A stretch of DNA of 22,637 bases from Candidatus Aalborgicola danicus (GTDB taxonomy: Bacteria > Pseudomonadota > Gammaproteobacteria > Burkholderiales > Burkholderiaceae_C), in contig JADJBC010000061.1 in the NCBI GenBank assembly GCA_016703945.1, forward strand, positions 1-22,637. Reading direction: 5' to 3'. The notes under the pieces were generated by a model that saw nothing but the letters and a program-made list of their open reading frames with translations, ran no database searches and was not told the DNA's origin. Both the position numbers and the translations under genes were made by a program. Shown piece after piece: positions 14,925 to 21,758 of the stretch. How positions within the stretch are numbered: the first letter of the stretch is position 1; each line of letters begins with the position of its first letter.

Positions 14925-17911
14925 GCCTGACCTCCTGCGGCGCTGGGGGTGGTACTGCCAGTGGCGCGTTCGGTGGTGGCAATGGCATAGACCTGCCCGG
15001 CCTCGTTGACCAGCGCGGTGGATGTGAGGGTTACCTCCAGCACCGCACCGCTCTGTGCCAGCCGCTGGGTCCGGTAGGGTTCCAGGGTTTCGGCCTGGCT
15101 CAACTGTTGCACTTTGGCCAGTGCGCTGTCGTGCAGGGCGACGGGAATTCGCTGGCGCACATTCATACCCAATGCCTGGGCTTCGGTCCAGCCATACAGG
15201 CGTTCGGCACCCGGGTTCCAGGCGATGGTACGGCCCTCCAGGTCTTGCACGGTGATGGCGTCGGTGGCATCCCGCACCACCACCGCCAGGCGCAGCAGCT
15301 CATTGGCCTTGCGCAGGGCCTCGCGGGTGCGCACGATCTCGGTGATTTCAAGAAAGGTGATCACGGCCCCCTCAATCACGTTGTCCAGCGTGCGGTAGGG
15401 CAGGATGCGCATGGTAAAAAAGCGGCCCTCGGTGGTTTGCACATCCACCTCTTTGGGAATCAGGGTATTGAGCACGACCTGGGCATCGGCCACCAGGCGG
15501 TCATACCCCACCAGGTTGGACACAATGTGGGCCACCGGTCGCCCGACGTCGCTCAAAATCAGGTTGACGATCACGGTGGCGGCCGGCGTAAAACGCAGGA
15601 TGCGCAGGCTGTGGTCGACAAAAATGGTGCCAATGCCGGTGCCTGCCAGCAGGTTGTTCATGTCGTTATTGGCCCTGGAGAGGTCGCCGACCTTGGTTTG
15701 CAATTCGGTGTTGACGGTGGTCAGTTCCTCGTTGATCGACTGCAACTCTTCCTTGGACGTTTCCAGCTCTTCGTTGCTGGACTGCAGTTCTTCATTGACC
15801 GACTGCATCTCTTCGTTGGACGACTTCAGCTCCTCGTTGGCGGTTTCCAGTTCCTCGTTGGCGGCGTGTAAATACTCTTCCTTGGCCTGCAATTCTTCAT
15901 TGAGTTCAGCGATCTGGGCGTTGTAATCGGGATGCGCATCGTGGCCATGGCTGGGCTTGTGGACCTGCGCGGCTTGGGCAAGACCGGGCGGTGCCTGGTC
16001 CAGTATCACCAGGTACAGCGGGGACTCCAGGGCCGCTGCCGGGCCCTGAGCGACCGGGCAGACCGTTACGTTGACCAACGTGAAGTGCCCATTGGTTTTG
16101 ACGCGCACGCCCGTCACACTGACGCGTTCCTTGGAATAAGCGACCTTGTGCAGTACCGTGGTCAGGTCGCGGCGCAGGCCGTCACGCGCCATTTTCAAGA
16201 TGTTGCTGATACCCGCCTCGCCGGGGCTGGGCTCCAGGTACATGCCGGTGCGGCCATGCAAAAACAGCACGTCACCGTTGGCATTGACCAGGGCGGCCAT
16301 TTTGTCGACCTGTTGCAGCAGGGTTTGTTCCGTCAGTTCGCGCAGCGATAACTTCACGGCATGGGGCAGGCCACCCGGCAGCAGCACCGGGCCTGCTTCT
16401 TTGGGTTTTGGGTGCGACAGGAAGCGGCCCAGGGCCGCGCGCTGGGCGCCCTGAAAGTCTTCTTTGCGCTGGTAGAGCTTGCCCTTGCGCTCCAGTGTCG
16501 CAAACAGGTCGACAAACTCCCCAATCGTCTCCGACGTTCCCAGAAACAACATGCCCCCGGGGTTCAGTGCATAGTGAAACAGCGAGATCAATTTTTTCTG
16601 CAAATCCGCACCCAGGTAAATCATCAGGTTGCGGCAACTGATCAGGTCGAGCTTGGAAAAAGGCGGGTCCTTGATCAGGTCTTGTTCCGAGAACACCAGC
16701 AGATCGCGAATGCCCTTGTGCACGCGGTAGGCGCTGCCATCGGCCTCGGCGGTAAAGAAGCGTGACAAACGCTCGGGTGTCATGTCCTGCGCAATGCTGG
16801 CCGGGTAGAGCCCGGCTCGGGCTGTGGCAATGGCGCGGCTGTCAATGTCGGTGGCAAACACCTGGACCCGGTAGTTTTGCTTCAACGTCTCCAGCCGCTC
16901 TTGCAGCAGGATGGCAATGGAATAGGCCTCTTCGCCGGTGGAACAACCCGCCGTCCAGACCCGCACCACCGAGCCTGGGGGCTTGCCGTCAAATAGCTTG
17001 GGGATCGCCTGCGACTCTAGCGCCGCAAAGGCTTCGGGGTCGCGGAAAAAGTTGGTCACACCAATCAGAATGTCGCGAAACAGGGCTTCCACTTCGGCGG
17101 CCGTTTGCTGCAGGTACTGCACATAGGCGTCCAGCGTTTCCACCTGGTGTACCGCCATGCGCCGCTCGATGCGGCGGTAAATGGTGGTGGGTTTGTACTG
17201 TGAAAAGTCGTGCCCGGTCTGGGCGCGCAACAGGACAAAAATCTTCTTCAGCGCGCTCTCGGACTGCGGCTGCGCTGTAGCAGTTGTGCGCGGTGGTCTG
17301 CCAAAGGCGTGGCTGGTGTAGGCCATCAACTGGGCCGGCATTTCGGCGGGCGGCAACTCGTAGTCGACAAAACCCGTCGCCAGCGCGCTGTGTGGCATGG
17401 AATCAAACTCACACGAGGCGGGGTTCTGCGCTATGACCATGCCACCGCCGTCTTTGATGGCGCGCACGCCCAGCGTGCCGTCGCTGCCGGTGCCCGACAG
17501 CACAATACCAATGGCCCGCTCATGCTGGTCTTGTGCCAGCGAGCTGAACAGGTAGTCAATCGGCAGACGGTGGCCGCGTGCCGCGGTGGGCTCCAGCAGG
17601 TGCAGGGCACCGTTCAAAAACGCCATGTCGCGGTTGGGTGGAATGATGTAGACGCAATTCACCTGCACCACCATGCCGTCCGTCACCTCCACCACTTTCA
17701 TGCGGGTGGTGCGCTGCAGCAGCTCGGTCAGCAGGCTCTCGTGGTCGGGTGCCAGGTGTTGCACCAGCACAAAGGCCATGCCGGGGTCGTCTAAAGGCGG
17801 CATGCCCGAGAAAAATGCGGCAAACGCAGCCAGGCCGCCGGCGGAGGCGCCAATGCCCACAATCGGAAAACCGACGGCTTGGGCATCATCGGGTGTGGGC
17901 GGTGTCGTCAA
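14921..17911 (-). CDS. CheB-CheR-PAS fusion protein
   Basis: 996 residues. CheB methylesterase ~14-195: Ser23 (GIGASAGG), His52 (LVQHLAPDH), Asp144 (SGTGSDG), and YIIPPNRDM. CheR methyltransferase ~215-480: NFFRD 287-291, SAM-binding TAGCSTGEEAYS 320-331, SCRNLMIYL ~425-433, NPGGMLFLGTSE ~450-461. A PAS-like segment spans ~520-640. A coiled coil at ~663-750 is built of seven-residue NEEL repeats. Two PAS domains follow, ~752-857 and ~866-985. No kinase domain: the protein ends where homologous fusions often continue into HisKA, and that function is supplied by the next, overlapping gene. The start is TTG at 17911, supported by AGGAG 8 bases upstream inside the tail of repeat copy C. All catalytic motifs are intact, implying reversible methylation of an unknown partner, perhaps the protein itself. 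Confidence 0.9.
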   Translation of the reverse strand: MTTPPTPDDAQAVGFPIVGIGASAGGLAAFAAFFSGMPPLDDPGMAFVLVQHLAPDHESLLTELLQRTTRMKVVEVTDGMVVQVNCVYIIPPNRDMAFLNGALHLLEPTAARGHRLPIDYLFSSLAQDQHERAIGIVLSGTGSDGTLGVRAIKDGGGMVIAQNPASCEFDSMPHSALATGFVDYELPPAEMPAQLMAYTSHAFGRPPRTTATAQPQSESALKKIFVLLRAQTGHDFSQYKPTTIYRRIERRMAVHQVETLDAYVQYLQQTAAEVEALFRDILIGVTNFFRDPEAFAALESQAIPKLFDGKPPGSVVRVWTAGCSTGEEAYSIAILLQERLETLKQNYRVQVFATDIDSRAIATARAGLYPASIAQDMTPERLSRFFTAEADGSAYRVHKGIRDLLVFSEQDLIKDPPFSKLDLISCRNLMIYLGADLQKKLISLFHYALNPGGMLFLGTSETIGEFVDLFATLERKGKLYQRKEDFQGAQRAALGRFLSHPKPKEAGPVLLPGGLPHAVKLSLRELTEQTLLQQVDKMAALVNANGDVLFLHGRTGMYLEPSPGEAGISNILKMARDGLRRDLTTVLHKVAYSKERVSVTGVRVKTNGHFTLVNVTVCPVAQGPAAALESPLYLVILDQAPPGLAQAAQVHKPSHGHDAHPDYNAQIAELNEELQAKEEYLHAANEELETANEELKSSNEEMQSVNEELQSSNEELETSKEELQSINEELTTVNTELQTKVGDLSRANNDMNNLLAGTGIGTIFVDHSLRILRFTPAATVIVNLILSDVGRPVAHIVSNLVGYDRLVADAQVVLNTLIPKEVDVQTTEGRFFTMRILPYRTLDNVIEGAVITFLEITEIVRTREALRKANELLRLAVVVRDATDAITVQDLEGRTIAWNPGAERLYGWTEAQALGMNVRQRIPVALHDSALAKVQQLSQAETLEPYRTQRLAQSGAVLEVTLTSTALVNEAGQVYAIATTERATGSTTPSAAGGQA

Positions 17912-17918
17912 GTGATTT

Positions 17919-17962
17919 GCTCCTAAATAAGTAGCTGCTTACGCAATGTTTACGTGGGCTGG
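17919..17962 (-). repeat. Dispersed palindromic repeat, copy C
   Basis: On the minus strand: CCAGCCCACG, 16 bases ending ATTGCGTAAGC, then AGCTACTTATTTAGGAGC. It shares ATTGCGTAAGCAGCTA with copy B in the opposite orientation, so the hybrid kinase gene is bracketed by inverted copies. The far end of the element provides the AGGAG ribosome binding site for the CheB-CheR-PAS gene. Confidence 0.62.
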
Positions 17963-17975
17963 AGGCCAATTTGGC

Positions 17976-20702
17976 TTAAATTTTTGGCAACAAGGCGTCA
18001 TCCGGTGCCAGGCCCTCATCCAGGGCCTCCATGAACTCGACAATTCGGATGGGTTTGGTCAGGTAGCGGTAGAACCCGGCTTCCATGCCTTTTTCGATAT
18101 CGCGTGGCATGGCGTTGGCACTCAGGGCCAGCACCGGTATGTTGGCGGTCAACGGGTCGTCACGCAAAATCATCAGGGCCTGCAAACCGCTGATGCCGGG
18201 CAGGTTGATGTCCATCAAAATCACATCCGGCAGGTGGGCCCGTGCCAGCGCAATGCCGCGCAGGCCGTCACTGGCGCGCAGCAGACGCATGTCAGGGCGG
18301 CGGGCAATCAGTTGCGCCACCAGTTCCATATTGGCCTGGTTGTCTTCGATATACAGCAGCGTGCGCACCCTGTGGTCGTGTTCGGCGTGGGTGGGCGACG
18401 CGATGGCCGGCGGGATGTCCTCCAGGTCCAGCGTGTGGGGGTTGGCAAGGTTCAGTTCGATCCAGAATTCGCTGCCATGGCCCACCGTGCTGTGGGCGCC
18501 GATGTTGCCACCCATCAGCTCCACCAGGCGTTTGCTGACCACCAGGCCAATGCCGGTGCCTTCTTCCATGCTGTCTTCCTGGCCCAGGCGGTTGAAGGGC
18601 TGGAACAGTTGGGACAGTTGCATGACCGACAAACCATCACCGGTGTCGCGCACGCTGATGTGCAGGCGGTCATTGGCGGCGGCCTGGCAACTGACTTCGA
18701 CCGATCCGCTGGAATGGTTGTACTTGATGGCGTTGGACAGCAGGTTAACCACAATCTGCTTCACCCGGGTGCGGTCGGCCTGCACGTAACACGGGCTGGT
18801 GAACTGCGGGAAATGCATCTGAATGCCTTTTTTGTGCGCCTGCGGCTCAATCATGGTCTGGCAGTCCAGCAGCACTTCGGGCAGGGAAATCGGCTCCATG
18901 GACATCGACAATTTACCCGATTCGATCAGCGCCAGATCCAGAATTTCGTTGATCAATTCCAGCAGGTACCAGCCGCCTTTGAGAATCTGCTCCAGGCTGG
19001 CCTTTTGGATGGGCGTGGGTAGGGGCGTGCCAGATTCGATCAGTTGCGCAAAACCCAGAATGGCGTTCAAGGGGGAACGCAGCTCGTGGCTCATGCTGGA
19101 CAAAAATTCCGACTTGGCCTGGTTGGCCTTGTCGGCGGCGGCGCTGGCGGCCTCCAGCTCCATGTTTTTGATCTTCAGGGCGCTGTCCAGGTGGGCGCGT
19201 TCGGCCTCCACCCGCTTGCGCGCCGTGTTGTCGGTGCCAATTAGCAAATACCCAATGATGGCGTGGTCTTCGGCGCGCAGCGCGGTGACCGACACCACGG
19301 CAGGGAAGCGGCTGCCGTCCTTGCGGATATAGGTCAGCTCGTAAATGTCTTCAATACCGCGTGAGGCCTTGAACACCAGGGCCTCGAAGCCGGGGGTGAT
19401 CGCGGTTTCTAGCTCGGCGCTCAGTGCCCGGGCCCGTGTAATGACCTCTTGCGGGTCCGAAATATCGGCAGGGGTGATGCGGTTCATCACCTCGGCGGCG
19501 GTGTAGCCCAGCATGCGTTCGGCACCGACGTTGAAAATCTGGATCACACCCTTGGCGTCGGTGGCGATGCTGGAGAAGTTGGCGCTGTTGAAGATGGCGC
19601 TTTGCAGGGCACCGGCCTTGCGCAAAGCATCTTCGGCCTGTTTGCGGGCGCTGATGTCGCGCACGATGCCGGTGAAGTAACGCTGGCCACCCAGCACCAT
19701 GTCACTGACGGCGACCTCCAGCGGGAAAAAGCTGCCGTCTTTGCGAAAGCCCATGACCTCGCGGCCCAGACCGACGGCGCGTGCGGCGTCGCTGACACCA
19801 TAGTGCTCCAGCGCCACGTTGTGTTGTTCCTGGTCCAGCTCGGGAATCAGGAAGCCGAACGATTTGCCCTTGAGTTCGGCTGCGCTGTAACCAAACATGT
19901 GCTCCATGGCCGGGTTGACCGACTCCACCACACCACCCAGCGCATGCAGGGTCACGATGCCGTCGCTGACGGTGTTCAGAATGGTCTGCACCCGGGCGGC
20001 GCTGTCGCGCAGGGTTTGTTGTGCGGCATATTCATCCGTCACATTGCGAAACACCAGCACCGCGCCCACCACCTGGTGGTCGGCATCCCGAATTGGGGCG
20101 CAACTGTCGGCAATGTCGAATTCGCGGCCATCGCGTGCAATCAGCACCGTGTGGTTGGCCAGACCTTGCACGGTGCCGTGCTCCAGCGCCGCGGCCACGG
20201 GAATGGTGGCGCTTTGGCGGCTGATTTTGTTGACGATGTGAAACACCGCATCCACCCGCTGGCCCTGGGCCTGGGCGTGGGTCCAGCCGGTCATCGCCTC
20301 GGCCACCGGGTTGAGCAGCGTGACGCAGGCGTTGGCATCGGTGGCAATCACCGCGTCGCCAATGGAATGCAACGTGACGGCGAGTTTTTGTTCGCTGTCC
20401 TGCAAGGCGCGGTTGGTCTCGCGCAAGCGGTCATTGGTCAGTGTTTGAATCTGCAGCAGGTGCTGGGTTTCGGCCAGAACCAGGTCTTTGACACCTTGCT
20501 GGGCTGCTCGGTAGCTGGCATACGCAAAATACAGTGCGGCCAAACAAGCCAACACAGCGAAGCCCACGATGCTGGCAATCAGACGGCGCAGGTTGGAGGC
20601 GTCTTCGGTCTGGATATCGGTCCAGAACGTGAATGCCATGCCAATGGCCATTATGGTGAGCACAACGGCCAGCCAAGCCTGTGTTTTGTGGAGGGTTTTC
20701 AA
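17976..20702 (-). CDS. Membrane-anchored hybrid histidine kinase: 2 TM, 3 PAS, HisKA, HATPase, REC
   Basis: The open frame runs back to GTG 20849. Its first 49 codons are Arg-rich and overlap palindrome S5, so the real start is probably TTG 20702 (LKTLHKTQ) or ATG 20651; no strong Shine-Dalgarno decides. Residue numbers here count from GTG 20849. Two membrane helices (~58-76, ~91-111) are separated by only ~14 residues, so there is no extracytoplasmic sensor. PAS domains lie at ~155-275, ~285-402 and ~412-545. HisKA has His588 in SMSHELRSPLNAI. HATPase has N706 and GTGIGLVVSKRLVEL (~764-778). A C-terminal REC has E835-D836, phosphoacceptor D880 (VILMDINLP) and K932 (LTKP). All motifs are intact. 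It lies upstream of the CheB-CheR-PAS gene, 64 bases away with a repeat between, and probably feeds the same relay. Confidence 0.9.
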   Translation of the reverse strand: MKTLHKTQAWLAVVLTIMAIGMAFTFWTDIQTEDASNLRRLIASIVGFAVLACLAALYFAYASYRAAQQGVKDLVLAETQHLLQIQTLTNDRLRETNRALQDSEQKLAVTLHSIGDAVIATDANACVTLLNPVAEAMTGWTHAQAQGQRVDAVFHIVNKISRQSATIPVAAALEHGTVQGLANHTVLIARDGREFDIADSCAPIRDADHQVVGAVLVFRNVTDEYAAQQTLRDSAARVQTILNTVSDGIVTLHALGGVVESVNPAMEHMFGYSAAELKGKSFGFLIPELDQEQHNVALEHYGVSDAARAVGLGREVMGFRKDGSFFPLEVAVSDMVLGGQRYFTGIVRDISARKQAEDALRKAGALQSAIFNSANFSSIATDAKGVIQIFNVGAERMLGYTAAEVMNRITPADISDPQEVITRARALSAELETAITPGFEALVFKASRGIEDIYELTYIRKDGSRFPAVVSVTALRAEDHAIIGYLLIGTDNTARKRVEAERAHLDSALKIKNMELEAASAAADKANQAKSEFLSSMSHELRSPLNAILGFAQLIESGTPLPTPIQKASLEQILKGGWYLLELINEILDLALIESGKLSMSMEPISLPEVLLDCQTMIEPQAHKKGIQMHFPQFTSPCYVQADRTRVKQIVVNLLSNAIKYNHSSGSVEVSCQAAANDRLHISVRDTGDGLSVMQLSQLFQPFNRLGQEDSMEEGTGIGLVVSKRLVELMGGNIGAHSTVGHGSEFWIELNLANPHTLDLEDIPPAIASPTHAEHDHRVRTLLYIEDNQANMELVAQLIARRPDMRLLRASDGLRGIALARAHLPDVILMDINLPGISGLQALMILRDDPLTANIPVLALSANAMPRDIEKGMEAGFYRYLTKPIRIVEFMEALDEGLAPDDALLPKI

Positions 20703-20834
20703 GGGAAATGTACTTTCGCGTGGAGCAACGGACCAGACCCTTATACGCGCATAGATCGGCACACCCCTCTTTATGGTCTGGCGGCTGGGGACCCATGCAT
20801 TTCGTGGAGCGTACCGGCGGCCACGCCGGTGTTC

Positions 20835-20850
20835 CGTGCGCTGGCGCACC
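20835..20850. promoter_or_regulatory. Palindrome S5, GTGCGC-TG-GCGCAC
   Basis: The perfect 6+6 bp inverted repeat at 20836-20849 has the same core as S1 (9893-9906). Read on the minus strand it differs from S3 at only 2 of 16 positions. It lies about 135 bases upstream of the preferred TTG start of the hybrid kinase. Operator function is inferred from recurrence and position. Confidence 0.5.
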
Positions 20851-20880
20851 TAGCGTCAAAACTTCCTTGTCAAATGTGCT

Positions 20881-20926
20881 TCTAGCCCACGAATTGATTG
20901 CGTAAGCAGCTATCAAAAAAGGTAGC
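20881..20926 (+). repeat. Dispersed palindromic repeat, copy B
   Basis: TCTAGCCCACG, 16 bases ending ATTGCGTAAGC, then AGCTATCAA. It ends in hairpin GCTATC-AAAAAA-GGTAGC (one G-T pair). It matches copy A at both ends and copy C through its middle. It is truly intergenic here, between divergent genes. Confidence 0.68.
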
Positions 20927-20945
20927 GACTGTTCAGTGCTCGCAG

Positions 20946-20961
20946 GGTGTGCCAGCGCACC
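20946..20961. promoter_or_regulatory. Palindrome S3, GGTGTGC-CA-GCGCACC
   Basis: 7+7 bp inverted repeat with one mismatch and 2-bp centre, 73 bases before the lipoprotein ATG. It matches S5 at 14 of 16 and S1 at 12 of 16 positions. Candidate operator of the same regulator. Confidence 0.45.
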
Positions 20962-21033
20962 GAAATGGGCCCGATGCTTGCGCACAATGGTCTTTCCCTG
21001 ACTTTATTCATTTACCTTTTTGGAGCATTGCAT

Positions 21034-21270
21034 ATGAACACCACCAACATCAACAACAAACGTAACCCGCTTGTTCTGCCAGCGCTGCTGCTGGCTTCGG
21101 TCCTGGGGCTGGGCGCGTGCTCCGGCATGACGCGCCAGGAACAAGGCACCGCCACCGGTGCCGTGGTCGGCGGAGCCGCTGGCGCTGTGATGGGCGGTGG
21201 TGTGCTGGGCACAGCCGCTGGTGCAGTGGTGGGTGGCGTGATCGGCAAGGAAGTGACCAAGCCGAAGTAA
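21034..21270 (+). CDS. Glycine-zipper lipoprotein (OsmB/17-kDa antigen-like)
   Basis: 78 residues. A signal peptide (NPLVLPALLLASVLGLGAC) ends in lipobox LGAC. The mature part is a glycine zipper: TATGAVVGGAAGAVMGGG and GTAAGAVVGGVIGKEV, with Gly or Ala every fourth residue, expected to form paired membrane-inserting helices. Related outer-membrane lipoproteins such as OsmB are induced by osmotic and stationary-phase stress; the exact role is unknown. ATG 21034 is chosen because GGAG (21022-21025) lies 8 bases upstream; an ATG at 20947 is in frame but would put 29 non-signal residues in front and overlap S3. A strong bidirectional terminator follows 11 bases after the stop. Confidence 0.85.
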   Translation: MNTTNINNKRNPLVLPALLLASVLGLGACSGMTRQEQGTATGAVVGGAAGAVMGGGVLGTAAGAVVGGVIGKEVTKPK

Positions 21271-21281
21271 GTTGCCGATAG

Positions 21282-21329
21282 CCAAAAGAAGAGCCGGGGG
21301 ACTGCAAAGTCCCCCGGCTCTTCTTTTGG
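21282..21329. terminator. Bidirectional intrinsic terminator, 22-bp perfect stem, GCAA loop
   Basis: The 22-base arm 21282-21303 is perfectly complementary to 21308-21329 around a GCAA tetraloop (a GNRA type). The GC-rich upper stem is flanked by AAAAGAAG and its complement CTTCTTTT, so the T-rich side serves as the tail in both directions. It sits between the convergent lipoprotein and csbD genes and can terminate both. Confidence 0.9.
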
Positions 21330-21340
21330 TGCCGCAAGGC

Positions 21341-21547
21341 TTAGATGCTTTTGGCAGCGTCCTTGACCGCGTCACGCGCGTCTTTCACCAATTCCTTGGC
21401 ATCGCCCAGCTTTTCTTCGGCTTGACCGGAAATCTGCTTTTTAATGCCCTTGGCCTGCTGGGAGGTGCTACCGGTGATGTCCCCTACTTTTTCCTGCACT
21501 TTGCCGGCGATGTCTTTGGCGATGCCGTTGACTTGATTTTTGTTCAT
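21341..21547 (-). CDS. CsbD family stress protein
   Basis: 68 residues, very hydrophilic and Lys/Ala/Gln rich: MNKNQVNGIAKDIAGKVQEK, VGDITGSTSQQAKGIKKQI, then QAEEKLGDAKELVKDARDAV. This is the standard CsbD-like pattern of a small helical bundle; the family is associated with general and osmotic stress in bacteria, with unknown biochemistry. ATG 21547 is preferred over the upstream in-frame ATG 21598 because the family starts at MNKNQ and AGGA lies 9 bases before it. Possible promoter elements are TTGGAT (21598-21593) and TAACTT (21576-21571), 16 bases apart. It is convergent with the lipoprotein gene and ends 11 bases beyond the shared terminator. Confidence 0.9.
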   Translation of the reverse strand: MNKNQVNGIAKDIAGKVQEKVGDITGSTSQQAKGIKKQISGQAEEKLGDAKELVKDARDAVKDAAKSI

Positions 21548-21758
21548 GGTTGAAGTCCTTTGAAGAGTGAAAGTTACTGTGTATGGGTGTGAATCCAACC
21601 CATGCGGGCATGCTACGCAGGCCCGCTTGTTTCATCTGTGCGCTTGCAGACAGAGCGCGGGATTCGGTCCAGCCAGTCCCCTATGCCCAAGCACATTGGA
21701 TGTTGCTTAATGAATTCTTTAATTGACATATGAATCGTATTTGCAACATACTATTCAG
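21548..21758. other. Divergent region between csbD and abiE
   Basis: 211 bases without a gene. It contains the probable csbD promoter, hairpin GCGGGC-N11-GCCCGC (21604-21626), a weak relative of the S palindromes (TGTGCGCTTGCAGACA, 21637-21652, 12 of 16 matches to S1) and the abiE promoter. Confidence 0.4.
21723..21752 (+). promoter_or_regulatory. Probable sigma-70 promoter of the abiE genes
   Basis: A perfect TTGACA (21723-21728), an 18-base spacer and CATACT (21747-21752, 4 of 6 to TATAAT) lie 6 bases before the abiEi ATG at 21759, so the transcript would be almost leaderless. The local AT richness contrasts with the flanks. Confidence 0.5.

Larger units (their letters stand above)
20703..21033. 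other. Divergent regulatory region between hybrid kinase and glycine-zipper lipoprotein
   Basis: About 330 bases with no convincing gene. In order it holds a stretch open in the kinase frame but unlike a kinase N terminus, palindrome S5 (20835-20850), a TTGACA on the minus strand (20873-20868), repeat copy B (20881-20926) and palindrome S3 (20946-20961). A possible -35 TTGCGC (20978-20983) lies about 18 bases before an AT-rich CTTTAT (21002-21007). If that promoter is real, S3 is centred about 60 bases upstream of the transcription start, a typical activator position. Confidence 0.5.

Noticed and set aside
15690..15930. CRISPR-like or minisatellite repeat array
   Set aside because: The 21-base periodicity is explained by the NEEL coiled-coil codons in an intact gene; units are degenerate and have no spacers.
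19449..20885. A 478-codon plus-strand open frame opposite the hybrid kinase
   Set aside because: Its translation is rich in His/Gly/Gln/Val with no recognisable domain, and it is the antisense shadow of a fully motif-supported kinase.
17932..20913. Insertion sequence with the kinase as cargo between terminal inverted repeats
   Set aside because: The inverted copies belong to a dispersed repeat family also present at 5505-5548, with no transposase and no evident target-site duplication.
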